Shown: piece by piece, positions 30,556 through 39,181 of the stretch | Layout of the letters: the number at the start of each line of letters is the position of its first letter | Position numbering within the stretch: the stretch's first letter is position 1 | Source: Minwuiaceae bacterium | GTDB taxonomy: Bacteria > Pseudomonadota > Alphaproteobacteria > Minwuiales > Minwuiaceae | Length of the DNA: 64,000 bases | Assembly (NCBI GenBank): GCA_028278525.1 | Contig: JANQEE010000020.1 | Location: forward strand, 124,001 to 188,000 | Direction of reading: 5' to 3' | The notes under the pieces: generated by a model | Seen by the model: the letters and a program-made list of their open reading frames with translations, nothing else | Told to the model about the DNA's origin: nothing | Database searches by the model: none | Made by a program: the position numbers and the translations under genes

Positions 30556-31923
30556 CTACTCGGCAGCTTCTTGGCCCAACCCCAGCCACGCATCAAGGTC
30601 CGCCAGCGCCCGCGCGGTATAGGCGCGCTTGCGATCACGGCCTTTCAGGCGGCGTTTGCCTTCCATGACCGGCGGCGGGAACAGCCCGAAATTAACGTTC
30701 ATTGGTTGGAACGTCTCGGCGTCGGCGCCGCCTGCGATATGGCCGATCAACGCGCCGAGCGCCGTGGTCGGCGGCGGCAGCGCCAGGTTGCGGCCCAGCC
30801 TTTCGGCCGCGGCAAACCGCCCCGTCAACAGGCCGATCGCGGCGCTCTCGACATAACCCTCGACGCCGGTAATCTGACCGGCAAAGCGTAGGCGCGGCAT
30901 TGCCTTCAGCCTGCAGGTACCGTCCAGCAGTTTCGGGCTGTTCAGGAACGTGTTGCGATGGATCCCGCCAAGCCGGGCGAACCGCGCTTGTTCCAACCCG
31001 GGGATCGCTCGGAATATCTCGGTCTGCGCGCCGTGCTTCAACTTGGTCTGGAAGCCGACCATGTTGTAGAGCGTGCCGAGCGCGTTGTCCTGACGCAGCT
31101 GGACGACGGCATAGGGCTTCTCCGGCGCATGCGGATTGGTCAGGCCCACCGGCTTCATCGGGCCGAACCGCAAGGTCTCGTGTCCCCGTTCCGCCATCAC
31201 TTCGATCGGCAGGCAGCCTTCGAAATACGGCGTGTCCTTTTCCCACGCCTTGAACTCCGACTTCTCACCGGCGATCAGCGCGTCGATGAAGGCGCGATAC
31301 TGCTCTTCGTTCATCGGGCAGTTGATGTAGTCCTTGCCGTCACCGCCGGGTCCTGGCTTGTCGTAGCGCGACTGGAACCAGGCTTTGTCCATGTCGATGG
31401 AATCCCGATAGAGAATCGGCGCGATGGCGTCGAAGAAGGCCAGAGAGTCCTCGCCGGTCAAATCTCGAATGGCCGCCGCCAGGGCGGGAGAGGTTAGCGG
31501 CCCGGTCGCCACGATGACCTTGTCCCATTCCTCCGGCGGCAGGCCGTCGACCTCACCGCGCTCGATCTCGACCAGGGGCTCTTCCGCCAAAGCGGTCGTA
31601 ACCGCGTCGGAGAAGCCAACCCGGTCGACCGCCAAGGCCCCGCCGGCCGGCACCTTGTGCTGGTCGGCACAGTGCAGAATCAAAGAGTTGCAGCGCCGCA
31701 TTTCCTCGTGCAGCAGGCCGACAGCGTTGGCCTCGGCATCGTCCGACCGAAACGAGTTCGAACAGACCAGTTCGGCCAACCCGTCCGTCTCGTGCGCGTC
31801 GGTGCCGCGAACCGGACGCATCTCATGCAGGACGACAGGCACGCCGGCGCGCGCCGCCTGCCACGCCGCTTCCGATCCGGCCAAGCCGCCGCCGACGATA
31901 TGGATGGGTTCAGTGCCGCTCAT
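30556..31923 (-). CDS. trmFO: Folate-dependent tRNA (uracil-54-C5)-methyltransferase TrmFO
   Basis: This 455-residue flavoprotein uses methylene-tetrahydrofolate and FAD to make ribothymidine-54 in tRNA. The N-terminal FAD-binding '[20 protein letters not shown]' and '[11 protein letters not shown]', with a conserved Cys, identify it. The length is usual for the family. Its stop lies 4 bp from that of the NDUFAF6-type gene, and it is divergent from the acyl-CoA synthetase. Confidence 0.95.
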   Translation of the reverse strand: MSGTEPIHIVGGGLAGSEAAWQAARAGVPVVLHEMRPVRGTDAHETDGLAELVCSNSFRSDDAEANAVGLLHEEMRRCNSLILHCADQHKVPAGGALAVDRVGFSDAVTTALAEEPLVEIERGEVDGLPPEEWDKVIVATGPLTSPALAAAIRDLTGEDSLAFFDAIAPILYRDSIDMDKAWFQSRYDKPGPGGDGKDYINCPMNEEQYRAFIDALIAGEKSEFKAWEKDTPYFEGCLPIEVMAERGHETLRFGPMKPVGLTNPHAPEKPYAVVQLRQDNALGTLYNMVGFQTKLKHGAQTEIFRAIPGLEQARFARLGGIHRNTFLNSPKLLDGTCRLKAMPRLRFAGQITGVEGYVESAAIGLLTGRFAAAERLGRNLALPPPTTALGALIGHIAGGADAETFQPMNVNFGLFPPPVMEGKRRLKGRDRKRAYTARALADLDAWLGLGQEAAE

Positions 31924-32015
31924 GCGCCTTAGATATCGCTCCGGCCTGGGGCATGCAAGCGCGCCGCAAAATCTCTAAAATCGCCGCCGCGTGGCGTATT
32001 CAGGGGAGGGTAACA

Positions 32016-33641
32016 ATGCTGCAGCCGGCGGCCACCTATAGGGAAGTCTACGACAGCTTCGTCTGGCGCATTCCGGACCGTTACAACATCGCCATCGACG
32101 TGGTCGACCGGCATGCCGACAAAACACCCGATGCGCCGGCCTTGATCTACGAAACGCCCGACGGCCGGATAGCAACCTACAGCTTCCAGGACATGAAGCG
32201 GCTGTCGAACCGCTGCGCCAACTTACTGGCGGCCAGCGGTATCGAACCCGGCGACCGCTTTGCCATCCTGCTTGGCCAAACCCCGGAAACCGCGCTGACC
32301 CACGTCGCCTGCTGGAAACTCGGCGCCATCTCCATCCCGATGTTCACCCTCTTTGGGGAAGAGGCGCTGGAGTTCCGTCTCTCGAACAGCGGCGCCAAGG
32401 GCATCCTCACCGACCGGGAGAACTACCCGAAGATCGCGGCGATCCGCGACCGACTGCCGGACCTGAAAACGATATTCCTGACCGATGGACCGGAGGTCGG
32501 CGCACGGGATTTTTGGCGCGACATGGAGGCCGCAGCCGATACCTTCAGGCCGCGCGACAGCCGGCCCGACGATCCCGCGTTCCTCTCCTACACCTCCGGC
32601 ACCACCGGGTCGCCGAAGGGCGCGCTACACGCGCACCGCACGATGCTGGGACACATGCCCGGTTTCGATATCGCCCATGGCTTTTACGGCTTCGACGGCG
32701 ACCTCAACTGGTCGCCCGCCGACTGGGCCTGGATCGCCGGACTGATGGACGTTCTGATGCCCAGTTGGTGGCACGGCAAACCGGTGCTGGCCTTCCGGCC
32801 CCAAGGCCGCTTCGACCCGGAGCAGGCGTTCCACATGATCGCCAAACACAAGGTCCGCAACAGCCTGCTGGTCCCGACCATGCTGAAGCTGATGCGCCAG
32901 GTCCCGAACCCGCCGAAGGTGGATATGCGCAGCGTTATCAGCGGCGGTGAAGCCGTCGGCGTGGAGATTCTGGAGTGGGGCCGGCGGCAATTCGGCTTCG
33001 ACATCGCCGAGGGTTTTGGCCAGACCGAATGCAATCTCGTCTTGTCGCACGTCCCGACGCTGATGCCCCCGAAGATCGGCTCGCTCGGCCTGCCATCGCC
33101 GGGCCATGTCGGCGCCATCGTCGACGATGATGGCACCGTTCTGCCCGCCGGCGAAACCGGCAACATCGCGTTCAGGCGGCCCGATCCGGTGATGATGCTG
33201 AACTACTGGAACAATCCGGAGGCGACGGAGCAGAAGTACGCCGGCGACTGGCTGATCACGGGCGATCACGGTATCTGCGACGAAGACGGATATTTCTGGT
33301 TTGTCGGCCGCGCCGACGACGTAATCACGTCATCCGGTTATCGGATCGGCCCGGGAGAGATCGAGGATTGCCTCCTGAAGCACCCGGCCGTCGCCCTTGC
33401 CGCGGCGATCGGCGTGCCGGACCCGGACCGGACCGAAATCATCAAGGCGTTCGTCGTGTTGGCGGAAGGCCAGCCGGCTGGCGAGGATTTGGAAAACGAT
33501 CTGCGGGCTTTCGTGCGCGGCCGCCTGGCCAAGCATGAATATCCGCGCGAGATCGAATTTGTGACCGACCTGCCGACCACCGCGACCGGTAAGGTCATGC
33601 GCCGCGTATTGCGCCAACAGGAATTGGACCGGCTATTGTAA
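32016..33641 (+). CDS. Acyl-CoA synthetase (AMP-forming, medium-chain type)
   Basis: This 541-residue adenylate-forming ligase activates an organic acid as the acyl-AMP and passes it to CoA. Core motif A3 'LSYTSGTTGSPKGALH' is at about residues 190-205. Motif A5 'EGFGQTECNLVL', the hinge 'DWLITGDHG' and the catalytic-Lys region near the end ('TATGKVMRRVL') are all present. The N-terminus suggests the ACSM/acetyl-CoA-synthetase-like group rather than long-chain FadD. The ATG at 32016 follows GGGGAGGG. Its end overlaps the convergent sigma factor gene by 9 bp. Confidence 0.93.
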   Translation: MLQPAATYREVYDSFVWRIPDRYNIAIDVVDRHADKTPDAPALIYETPDGRIATYSFQDMKRLSNRCANLLAASGIEPGDRFAILLGQTPETALTHVACWKLGAISIPMFTLFGEEALEFRLSNSGAKGILTDRENYPKIAAIRDRLPDLKTIFLTDGPEVGARDFWRDMEAAADTFRPRDSRPDDPAFLSYTSGTTGSPKGALHAHRTMLGHMPGFDIAHGFYGFDGDLNWSPADWAWIAGLMDVLMPSWWHGKPVLAFRPQGRFDPEQAFHMIAKHKVRNSLLVPTMLKLMRQVPNPPKVDMRSVISGGEAVGVEILEWGRRQFGFDIAEGFGQTECNLVLSHVPTLMPPKIGSLGLPSPGHVGAIVDDDGTVLPAGETGNIAFRRPDPVMMLNYWNNPEATEQKYAGDWLITGDHGICDEDGYFWFVGRADDVITSSGYRIGPGEIEDCLLKHPAVALAAAIGVPDPDRTEIIKAFVVLAEGQPAGEDLENDLRAFVRGRLAKHEYPREIEFVTDLPTTATGKVMRRVLRQQELDRLL

Positions 33642-34898
33642 CTTGCGGCGCAGGAACCGTCGCACCGGCTCCGCAGTCGCCAGATCCAATGCGTCCCGAA
33701 ACGCTCTCTGTGCTTCGGCCATCCGACCCTCCCGGCGCAGTAGTTCGCCCCGTGTCGCCGGCAGCAGGTAGTATCGGGCGAGCGACGGGTGATCGGCCAG
33801 ATCGCCGATCGCATCAAGACCGGCCCGTGGGCCGCTCAGCATCGCCACGGCGACGGCCCGGTTGAGGGCCGTAACGGGTGAGGAATGCGCCTCCGTCAGC
33901 AGGTCGTAGTAGGTCAAGATCGCCCGCCAGTCCGTCGCGGCGAAATCCGGCGCCACCGCGTGGCAGGAGGCAATGCCGGCCAGGAGATGGTACTGCGATA
34001 AAGTCGAGCCGGAGGCGGCGGCCTGAAGCCGGCGCATGCCGTCGCCGATCATTCGCCGGTTCCAAAGGTTGCGATCCTGCTCCGACAGCAGCATCAGTTC
34101 GCCCGATCCGTCGACGCGGGCCGGCAGGCGAGCACCCTGAAACAGCAGCAGCGCCAGCAGGGCCTGCGCCTCCGGCCGGCCGACGTTCGGGTTGTCGGCG
34201 ACCAGCGTCGTCAGCCGTATGGCCTCGTGACAGACGTCCGGCTTGGTGAGGTGTTCACCGACATAGGCGGCGTACCCCTCATTGAACATCAGGTAGAGGA
34301 CTTCCAGGACCGAGCCTAACCGCTCATCCAATTCCGGCGGCGACGGCATATCGAAACCGATGTTGCGGTCGCGAATGCGCCGTTTGGCGCGGACCAATCG
34401 CTGTGCCATCGTGCTTTCGCCGGTCAGGAAAGCGCCGGCGATCTCGGCCACGCCGAAACCGCCGGCGGTCTTCAGGGTCAGCGCCAGCCGACTGTCGCGC
34501 CCGAGATCGGGATGGCAGCACATGAAGATCAGCCGCAGCTGGTCGTCCGCGATTTCCGCCTCGAAATGCGGATCGGCCGTCGCGCCGTTGAGACGATCGT
34601 TGGCGAACCAAAGCTCGATCTCCGGCTGCTTGGCCTTCAACACGGCATGGCGGCGCACAGCGTCCAGCGCCCGATTACGGGCCACGGCGTAGAGCCAGCC
34701 GGCGGGGTCTTCGGGTATGCCGCAAAACGGCCAGGTCTTCAGCGCCTGCAACAGGGCATCCTGAACGACCTCTTCCGCCAGGCCCAGATGGGCCGGACCG
34801 AAGAACCGGGTCAGGCCGGCGACCATTCGCCCCGCCTGACGGCGGAACAAATGGTCGACCAGCCGGCCGATTTCCGGATTGTCGCCGGGACCGGTCAC
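33633..34898 (-). CDS. ECF42-type RNA polymerase sigma factor with C-terminal extension
   Basis: This 421-residue protein has sigma region 2 (about 12-80, with 'DPAGWLYAVARNRALDAVRR') and region 4 (about 120-175, 'VAEIAGAFLTGESTMAQRLVRAKRRI'). A long C-terminal TPR-like helical extension (about 185-421) follows. This plan and the neighbouring YCII gene identify group ECF42, where the extension takes the place of an anti-sigma factor in control. The GTG start overlaps the YCII stop (GTGA), so the pair is cotranscribed. The regulon is unknown. Confidence 0.92.
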   Translation of the reverse strand: MTGPGDNPEIGRLVDHLFRRQAGRMVAGLTRFFGPAHLGLAEEVVQDALLQALKTWPFCGIPEDPAGWLYAVARNRALDAVRRHAVLKAKQPEIELWFANDRLNGATADPHFEAEIADDQLRLIFMCCHPDLGRDSRLALTLKTAGGFGVAEIAGAFLTGESTMAQRLVRAKRRIRDRNIGFDMPSPPELDERLGSVLEVLYLMFNEGYAAYVGEHLTKPDVCHEAIRLTTLVADNPNVGRPEAQALLALLLFQGARLPARVDGSGELMLLSEQDRNLWNRRMIGDGMRRLQAAASGSTLSQYHLLAGIASCHAVAPDFAATDWRAILTYYDLLTEAHSSPVTALNRAVAVAMLSGPRAGLDAIGDLADHPSLARYYLLPATRGELLRREGRMAEAQRAFRDALDLATAEPVRRFLRRKLQ

Positions 34899-35245
34899 AC
34901 GTTATCGATCTGTCGGACCTCGATCGCGCTGCCGTATTTGGCATGCGGGCAGGTGCCGGCGATTTCCACCGCCGCGGCATAGTCCGGCGCTTCGATCAGG
35001 AACAGGCCGCCGATCAATTCCTTGGTTTCGCTGTACGGTCCGTCGGTGACGGCAATACCGCCGCCGCCGCTTTTCAACACCTTGCCGGCGTCGTTCGTCA
35101 GCTTATGGCCTTCCAACACTTTGCCGGCCTCGCCCATCTTCTGGCTCCAGGCCCTGTATTCGCCGATGATCGCCTGCATCTCCTCGGGCGACAGGTCCGA
35201 CCCGGTGCCCCCGGATTCGTGCAGCAAGAGTATGAATTGTGCCAT
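34895..35245 (-). CDS. YCII-related (DGPF domain) protein
   Basis: This 116-residue small alpha/beta-barrel protein begins 'AQFILLLHESGG' and has the 'VTDGPYSETKELIGGLFLI' signature of DGPF/YCII proteins associated with ECF42 sigma factors. The Asp in DGPY and the first His are possible active-site residues by analogy with YciI. It is upstream of and overlaps the sigma factor, and is a likely target or partner of it. Confidence 0.93.
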   Translation of the reverse strand: MAQFILLLHESGGTGSDLSPEEMQAIIGEYRAWSQKMGEAGKVLEGHKLTNDAGKVLKSGGGGIAVTDGPYSETKELIGGLFLIEAPDYAAAVEIAGTCPHAKYGSAIEVRQIDNV

Positions 35246-35343
35246 TTCAACCTCCGTTCGGTGGCACGGCGCTTTCAGGATAGCGCCGCTACCTGACGAA
35301 AACGAACGGGGAGCGCGGAAATCGACAGCCGCGCCAAAAAATA

Positions 35344-38265
35344 TTACGCGGCGGACCGGCGGCGGCCGTTTGTCGCCTTGGCGCGCTTCGGTTTCGCCGC
35401 CTTCCGCGTGGGAGTCGGCTTGACCGGCGCGCGGCTGGACCGGCCGAGGATCTCTTTCAAATACTGTCCGGTATAGCTCTGCTTCACCTTGGCCACATCT
35501 TCCGGGACGCCGGCGGCGACCAGCTCTCCGCCGCCATCGCCGCCCTCCGGCCCCAGGTCCAAAATCCAGTCGGCGGTCTTGATCACCTCCAGATTGTGTT
35601 CGATGACCACCACCGTGTTGCCGGTCTCGACCAGCGCGTGCAGCACTTCCAGCAGCTTGCGCACGTCCTCGAAATGCAGACCGGTCGTTGGCTCGTCCAG
35701 GATGTAGAGCGTACGGCCTGTCGCTCGACGCGACAGTTCCTTCGCCAGTTTAACCCGCTGCGCCTCACCGCCTGAGAGCGTGGTAGCCGGCTGGCCGACC
35801 TTGATGTAGCCGAGACCGACACGCTTTAGCGTCTCCAACTTGTCCCGCACCGCGGGCACCGCCTTGAAGAACTCGGCCGCTTCCTCAACCGTCATATCCA
35901 GGACTTCGGCGATCGACTTGTCCTTGAACTTTATCTCCAGCGTCTCGCGGTTGTAGCGGCTGCCCTTGCACACATCGCACTGCACGTAGACGTCGGGCAG
36001 GAAGTGCATCTCGATCTTGATCAGCCCGTCGCCCTGGCAGGCTTCGCACCGGCCGCCTTTCACGTTGAACGAAAACCGGCCAGGCTTGTAGCCGCGCGCC
36101 CGGGCCTCCGGAATGCCGGCGAACCAATCCCGGATCGGACTGAAGGCGCCGGTATAGGTCGCTGGGTTCGAGCGCGGCGTGCGGCCGATCGGCGACTGGT
36201 CGATGTCGATGATCTTGTCGAGCCATTCCAGTCCTTCGATCCGTTCGACCGGCGCCGGCAGGTCGCGGGAGCCGTGCAGACGCCGCGCCACAGCCTTGTA
36301 CAGGGTCTCCACCGTCAGGGTCGACTTGCCGCTGCCGGAGACGCCGGTAATGCAGGTAAACGTGCCCAGCGGGATCTCGACGTCCACGTCCTGCAGGTTA
36401 TTGCCGCTGGCGCCGATCACGGCGACCTGCTTCGCCTTGTGGCCCTTACGCCGCTTGGCGGGCACGGGAATCTGTTTCATGCCGGAGAGATACTCGCCGG
36501 TCAGGCTGCCGGGAGTCTGCATCACCTTGTCCGGCGTGCCTTCCGCCACCACGCCGCCGCCATGCTCGCCGGCGCCCGGTCCCATATCGACCAGGTGGTC
36601 GGCGGTCATGATCGCTTCCTCGTCGTGCTCGACCACGATCACCGTGTTGCCGAGGTCGCGCAGGTTCTGCAGGGTCTCCAGCAGCCGCGCGTTGTCTCGC
36701 TGATGCAGGCCGATGGACGGCTCGTCCAGCACGTACAGCACGCCGGTAAGCCCCGAACCGATCTGCGAGGCGAGCCGGATCCGCTGGCTTTCCCCGCCCG
36801 AGAGTGTCCCCGAATTGCGTGAAAGCGTTAAATACTCCAACCCGACGTTGACCAGGAAGCCGAGCCGCTCGTTGATCTCCTTCAGGATCCGACCGGCGAT
36901 GGTCCGTTGCTTCGGCGACAGCATCGGGTCCAGGCCCTTGAACCAGCCGGCAGCCTGCAGGATCGACATCCTGGCGACCTCGCCGATATGCAGGCCGACC
37001 ACCTTAACCGCCAGGGCTTCCGGCTTCAGCCGGTTGCCGCCGCAGGCCTCGCAGGCGGAGACAGACTGGTAACGCTCCATCTCCTCGCGTACCCACGACG
37101 AGTCGGTTTCGCGCCAGCGCCGGTCCATGTTCGGGATCACGCCCTCGAAGGCCTTCTTCGTCGTATAGCTGCGCAGGCCGTCGTCGTAGGTGAACTCGAC
37201 CTCCGTGGTGCCGGAGCCGTACAGGATGATGTCGCGCATCTTTTCCGGCAGGTCGTTCCACGCCTCGTTGGTCGAGAACTCGAAATGCCGCGCCAGGCTG
37301 TCCAGCGTCTGCGCGTAGTAGGGCGAGGTGGATCGGGCCCAGGGCGCGATCGCGCCGGTCCTGAGCGTCTTGGCGCCGTCCGGCACCACCAGATTGGCGT
37401 CGAAGAACATCTGCGTACCCAGACCGTCGCAGGACGGGCAGGCACCGTAAGGGTTGTTGAAGGAGAACAGCCGGGGCTCGATCTCGTCGATGGTGAAGCC
37501 GGAGACAGGGCAGGCGAACTTGGCGGAAAAGATGGTGCGCTCGCCGCCGTCGGCGTTTTCCGCCACCGCGATGCCGTCGGCCAGTTCCAACGCCGTCTCG
37601 ATCGAGTCCGCCAGCCGGCTTTCCAGCCCCTCGCGCACGACGATCCGGTCGACCACCACGTCGATGTCGTGCTTCAGCTTCTTGTTGAGCGCCGGCACCT
37701 CCTCGATCTCGTACATCTCGCCGTCGACCTTGACCCGCTGGAAGCCCTTCTTGCGCAGATCGGCGAACTCCTTGCGGTATTCGCCCTTGCGGCCGCGAAT
37801 CAGCGGCGCCATCAGGTACAGCCGGGTGCCTTCTTCCATCGCCATCACCCGGTCGACCATCTGGCTGACCGTCTGGCTTTCGATCGGCAGGCCGGTCGCC
37901 GGCGAATAGGGGATGCCGATCCGGGCGTAGAGCAGCCGCAAGTAGTCGTAGATCTCGGTCACGGTGCCGACCGTCGAGCGCGGGTTGCGCGAGGTCGTCT
38001 TCTGCTCGATGGAAATCGCCGGGCTCAGGCCCTCGATGTGGTCGACGTCCGGCTTCTGCATCAGCTCCAGGAACTGCCGGGCATAGGCCGACAGGCTCTC
38101 GACATAGCGGCGCTGGCCCTCGGCGTAGATTGTGTCGAAGGCCAGCGACGACTTGCCGGAACCCGACAGGCCGGTGATCACCACCAGCTTGTCGCGCGGC
38201 AGGTCGACATCGATGTTCTTCAGATTGTGCTCGCGGGCGCCGCGGACGCTGATCGTCTTGTTCAT
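35344..38265 (-). CDS. uvrA: Excinuclease ABC subunit UvrA
   Basis: This 973-residue damage-recognition ATPase of nucleotide excision repair has two ABC modules, each with a Walker A ('[14 protein letters not shown]' near 32 and '[16 protein letters not shown]' near 645) and signature ('[12 protein letters not shown]' and '[12 protein letters not shown]'). The second zinc module is intact ('CEACQGDG' ... 'CDVCKGSR'). The first reads 'CPVSGFT' ... 'CPSCDGLG' (Cys 252, Ser 255, Cys 276, Cys 279), so one of four ligands is Ser, as I recall for many alphaproteobacterial UvrA. The C-terminal tail is Lys/Arg-rich. It is divergent from ssb. Confidence 0.98.
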   Translation of the reverse strand: MNKTISVRGAREHNLKNIDVDLPRDKLVVITGLSGSGKSSLAFDTIYAEGQRRYVESLSAYARQFLELMQKPDVDHIEGLSPAISIEQKTTSRNPRSTVGTVTEIYDYLRLLYARIGIPYSPATGLPIESQTVSQMVDRVMAMEEGTRLYLMAPLIRGRKGEYRKEFADLRKKGFQRVKVDGEMYEIEEVPALNKKLKHDIDVVVDRIVVREGLESRLADSIETALELADGIAVAENADGGERTIFSAKFACPVSGFTIDEIEPRLFSFNNPYGACPSCDGLGTQMFFDANLVVPDGAKTLRTGAIAPWARSTSPYYAQTLDSLARHFEFSTNEAWNDLPEKMRDIILYGSGTTEVEFTYDDGLRSYTTKKAFEGVIPNMDRRWRETDSSWVREEMERYQSVSACEACGGNRLKPEALAVKVVGLHIGEVARMSILQAAGWFKGLDPMLSPKQRTIAGRILKEINERLGFLVNVGLEYLTLSRNSGTLSGGESQRIRLASQIGSGLTGVLYVLDEPSIGLHQRDNARLLETLQNLRDLGNTVIVVEHDEEAIMTADHLVDMGPGAGEHGGGVVAEGTPDKVMQTPGSLTGEYLSGMKQIPVPAKRRKGHKAKQVAVIGASGNNLQDVDVEIPLGTFTCITGVSGSGKSTLTVETLYKAVARRLHGSRDLPAPVERIEGLEWLDKIIDIDQSPIGRTPRSNPATYTGAFSPIRDWFAGIPEARARGYKPGRFSFNVKGGRCEACQGDGLIKIEMHFLPDVYVQCDVCKGSRYNRETLEIKFKDKSIAEVLDMTVEEAAEFFKAVPAVRDKLETLKRVGLGYIKVGQPATTLSGGEAQRVKLAKELSRRATGRTLYILDEPTTGLHFEDVRKLLEVLHALVETGNTVVVIEHNLEVIKTADWILDLGPEGGDGGGELVAAGVPEDVAKVKQSYTGQYLKEILGRSSRAPVKPTPTRKAAKPKRAKATNGRRRSAA

Positions 38266-38276
38266 GGCCTCAACAG

Positions 38277-38291
38277 GTACAAAATGAGTAC
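38277..38291. promoter_or_regulatory. GTAC-N7-GTAC element upstream of uvrA, possible LexA-like box
   Basis: Two GTAC half-sites separated by AAAATGA lie 12 bp upstream of the uvrA start in the uvrA/ssb divergent region. The spacing equals that of the alphaproteobacterial LexA box (GTTC-N7-GTTC), but the half-site differs by one base. No canonical box was found in this region. Its function is inference. Confidence 0.3.
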
Positions 38292-38448
38292 GGCCCCTCA
38301 GAATATGGGTCCGGACGACGAAATGCCACCGCGCGGGACCTTAAATCGGCGATATTTCTTGTGGATAAGATCCGGCTGGCACCGGGCTCCGAAAAACGGT
38401 TAATCTGCGCCGTAATTCTTACAACCCAACAACAGGAAGGCGTCAAAA

Positions 38449-38931
38449 ATGGCCGGCAGTGTCAACAAAGTCATCCTCGTCGGCAATCTGGGCCGCGACC
38501 CGGAAGTCCGCCACACGCAAAGCGGCGACCCGATCGTGCACCTCAACCTGGCGACCTCCGAAACCTGGCGCGACCGGTCAACCGGCGAGCGGCGCGAGCG
38601 CACGGAATGGCACCGGGTGGTGATCTTCAACGAGAATCTCGGCAAGATCGCCGAGCAGTATCTGCGCAAAGGCTCGAAAGTCTATATCGAGGGCCAGTTG
38701 CAGACCCGCAAATGGACCGACCAGCAGGGCGTCGAGAAATACACCACCGAGGTGGTCCTCCAGCGCTTCCGCGGCGAACTGACCATGCTGGACCGGCGCG
38801 GCGAGGGCGACGGCGATTTCGGCGGCGGCGGGGGCGGCCGGAGCGATTATGGCGGCGGCCAGCCGTCCGGCGGCGGCGGTGGAAGCAGCGCCGGCGGGGG
38901 CGGGGATTTCGACGACGAGATCCCGTTCTAG
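38449..38931 (+). CDS. ssb: Single-stranded DNA-binding protein
   Basis: This 160-residue protein has an N-terminal OB-fold (about 1-112, '[20 protein letters not shown]' and '[21 protein letters not shown]') and a Gly-rich flexible linker. It ends with the acidic tip 'DFDDEIPF' that recruits replication and repair proteins. It is divergent from uvrA, the common alphaproteobacterial arrangement, and precedes gyrA. Confidence 0.98.
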   Translation: MAGSVNKVILVGNLGRDPEVRHTQSGDPIVHLNLATSETWRDRSTGERRERTEWHRVVIFNENLGKIAEQYLRKGSKVYIEGQLQTRKWTDQQGVEKYTTEVVLQRFRGELTMLDRRGEGDGDFGGGGGGRSDYGGGQPSGGGGGSSAGGGGDFDDEIPF

Positions 38932-39026
38932 GACCGCTAGAAACCACCCCCGAAAGAAGCTTTTCAGACGGCCGCTCGGCGGGCTTTTCCGGCCCGCGGA
39001 GCGCGCTTGTTCGCAGCCGCAAAAAC

Positions 39027-39055
39027 TTGCTCGAAAACGCAATTTCTTGTATGTT
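39027..39055 (+). promoter_or_regulatory. Putative sigma-70-type promoter for gyrA
   Basis: TTGCTC (39027-39032) and TATGTT (39050-39055) are spaced by 17 bp, about 125 bp upstream of gyrA. This AT-richer stretch stands out within the 250-bp ssb-gyrA gap. It is assigned by consensus resemblance only. Confidence 0.4.
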
Positions 39056-39181
39056 ACAGGGTATCGAATACAGATATATCGTGGTTGGGCGTAGCGTTGT
39101 GTTTGCTGGTTCGGAACCTCTCCGGACATCGTTCGAAATTCCTGCTGCGGCCCATTCTTATCTCCTGACGGAAAGCTGATT

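Noticed and set aside
38266-38448. Canonical LexA box (GTTC-N7-GTTC) between uvrA and ssb
   Set aside because: None found on either strand; only the GTAC variant, listed separately.
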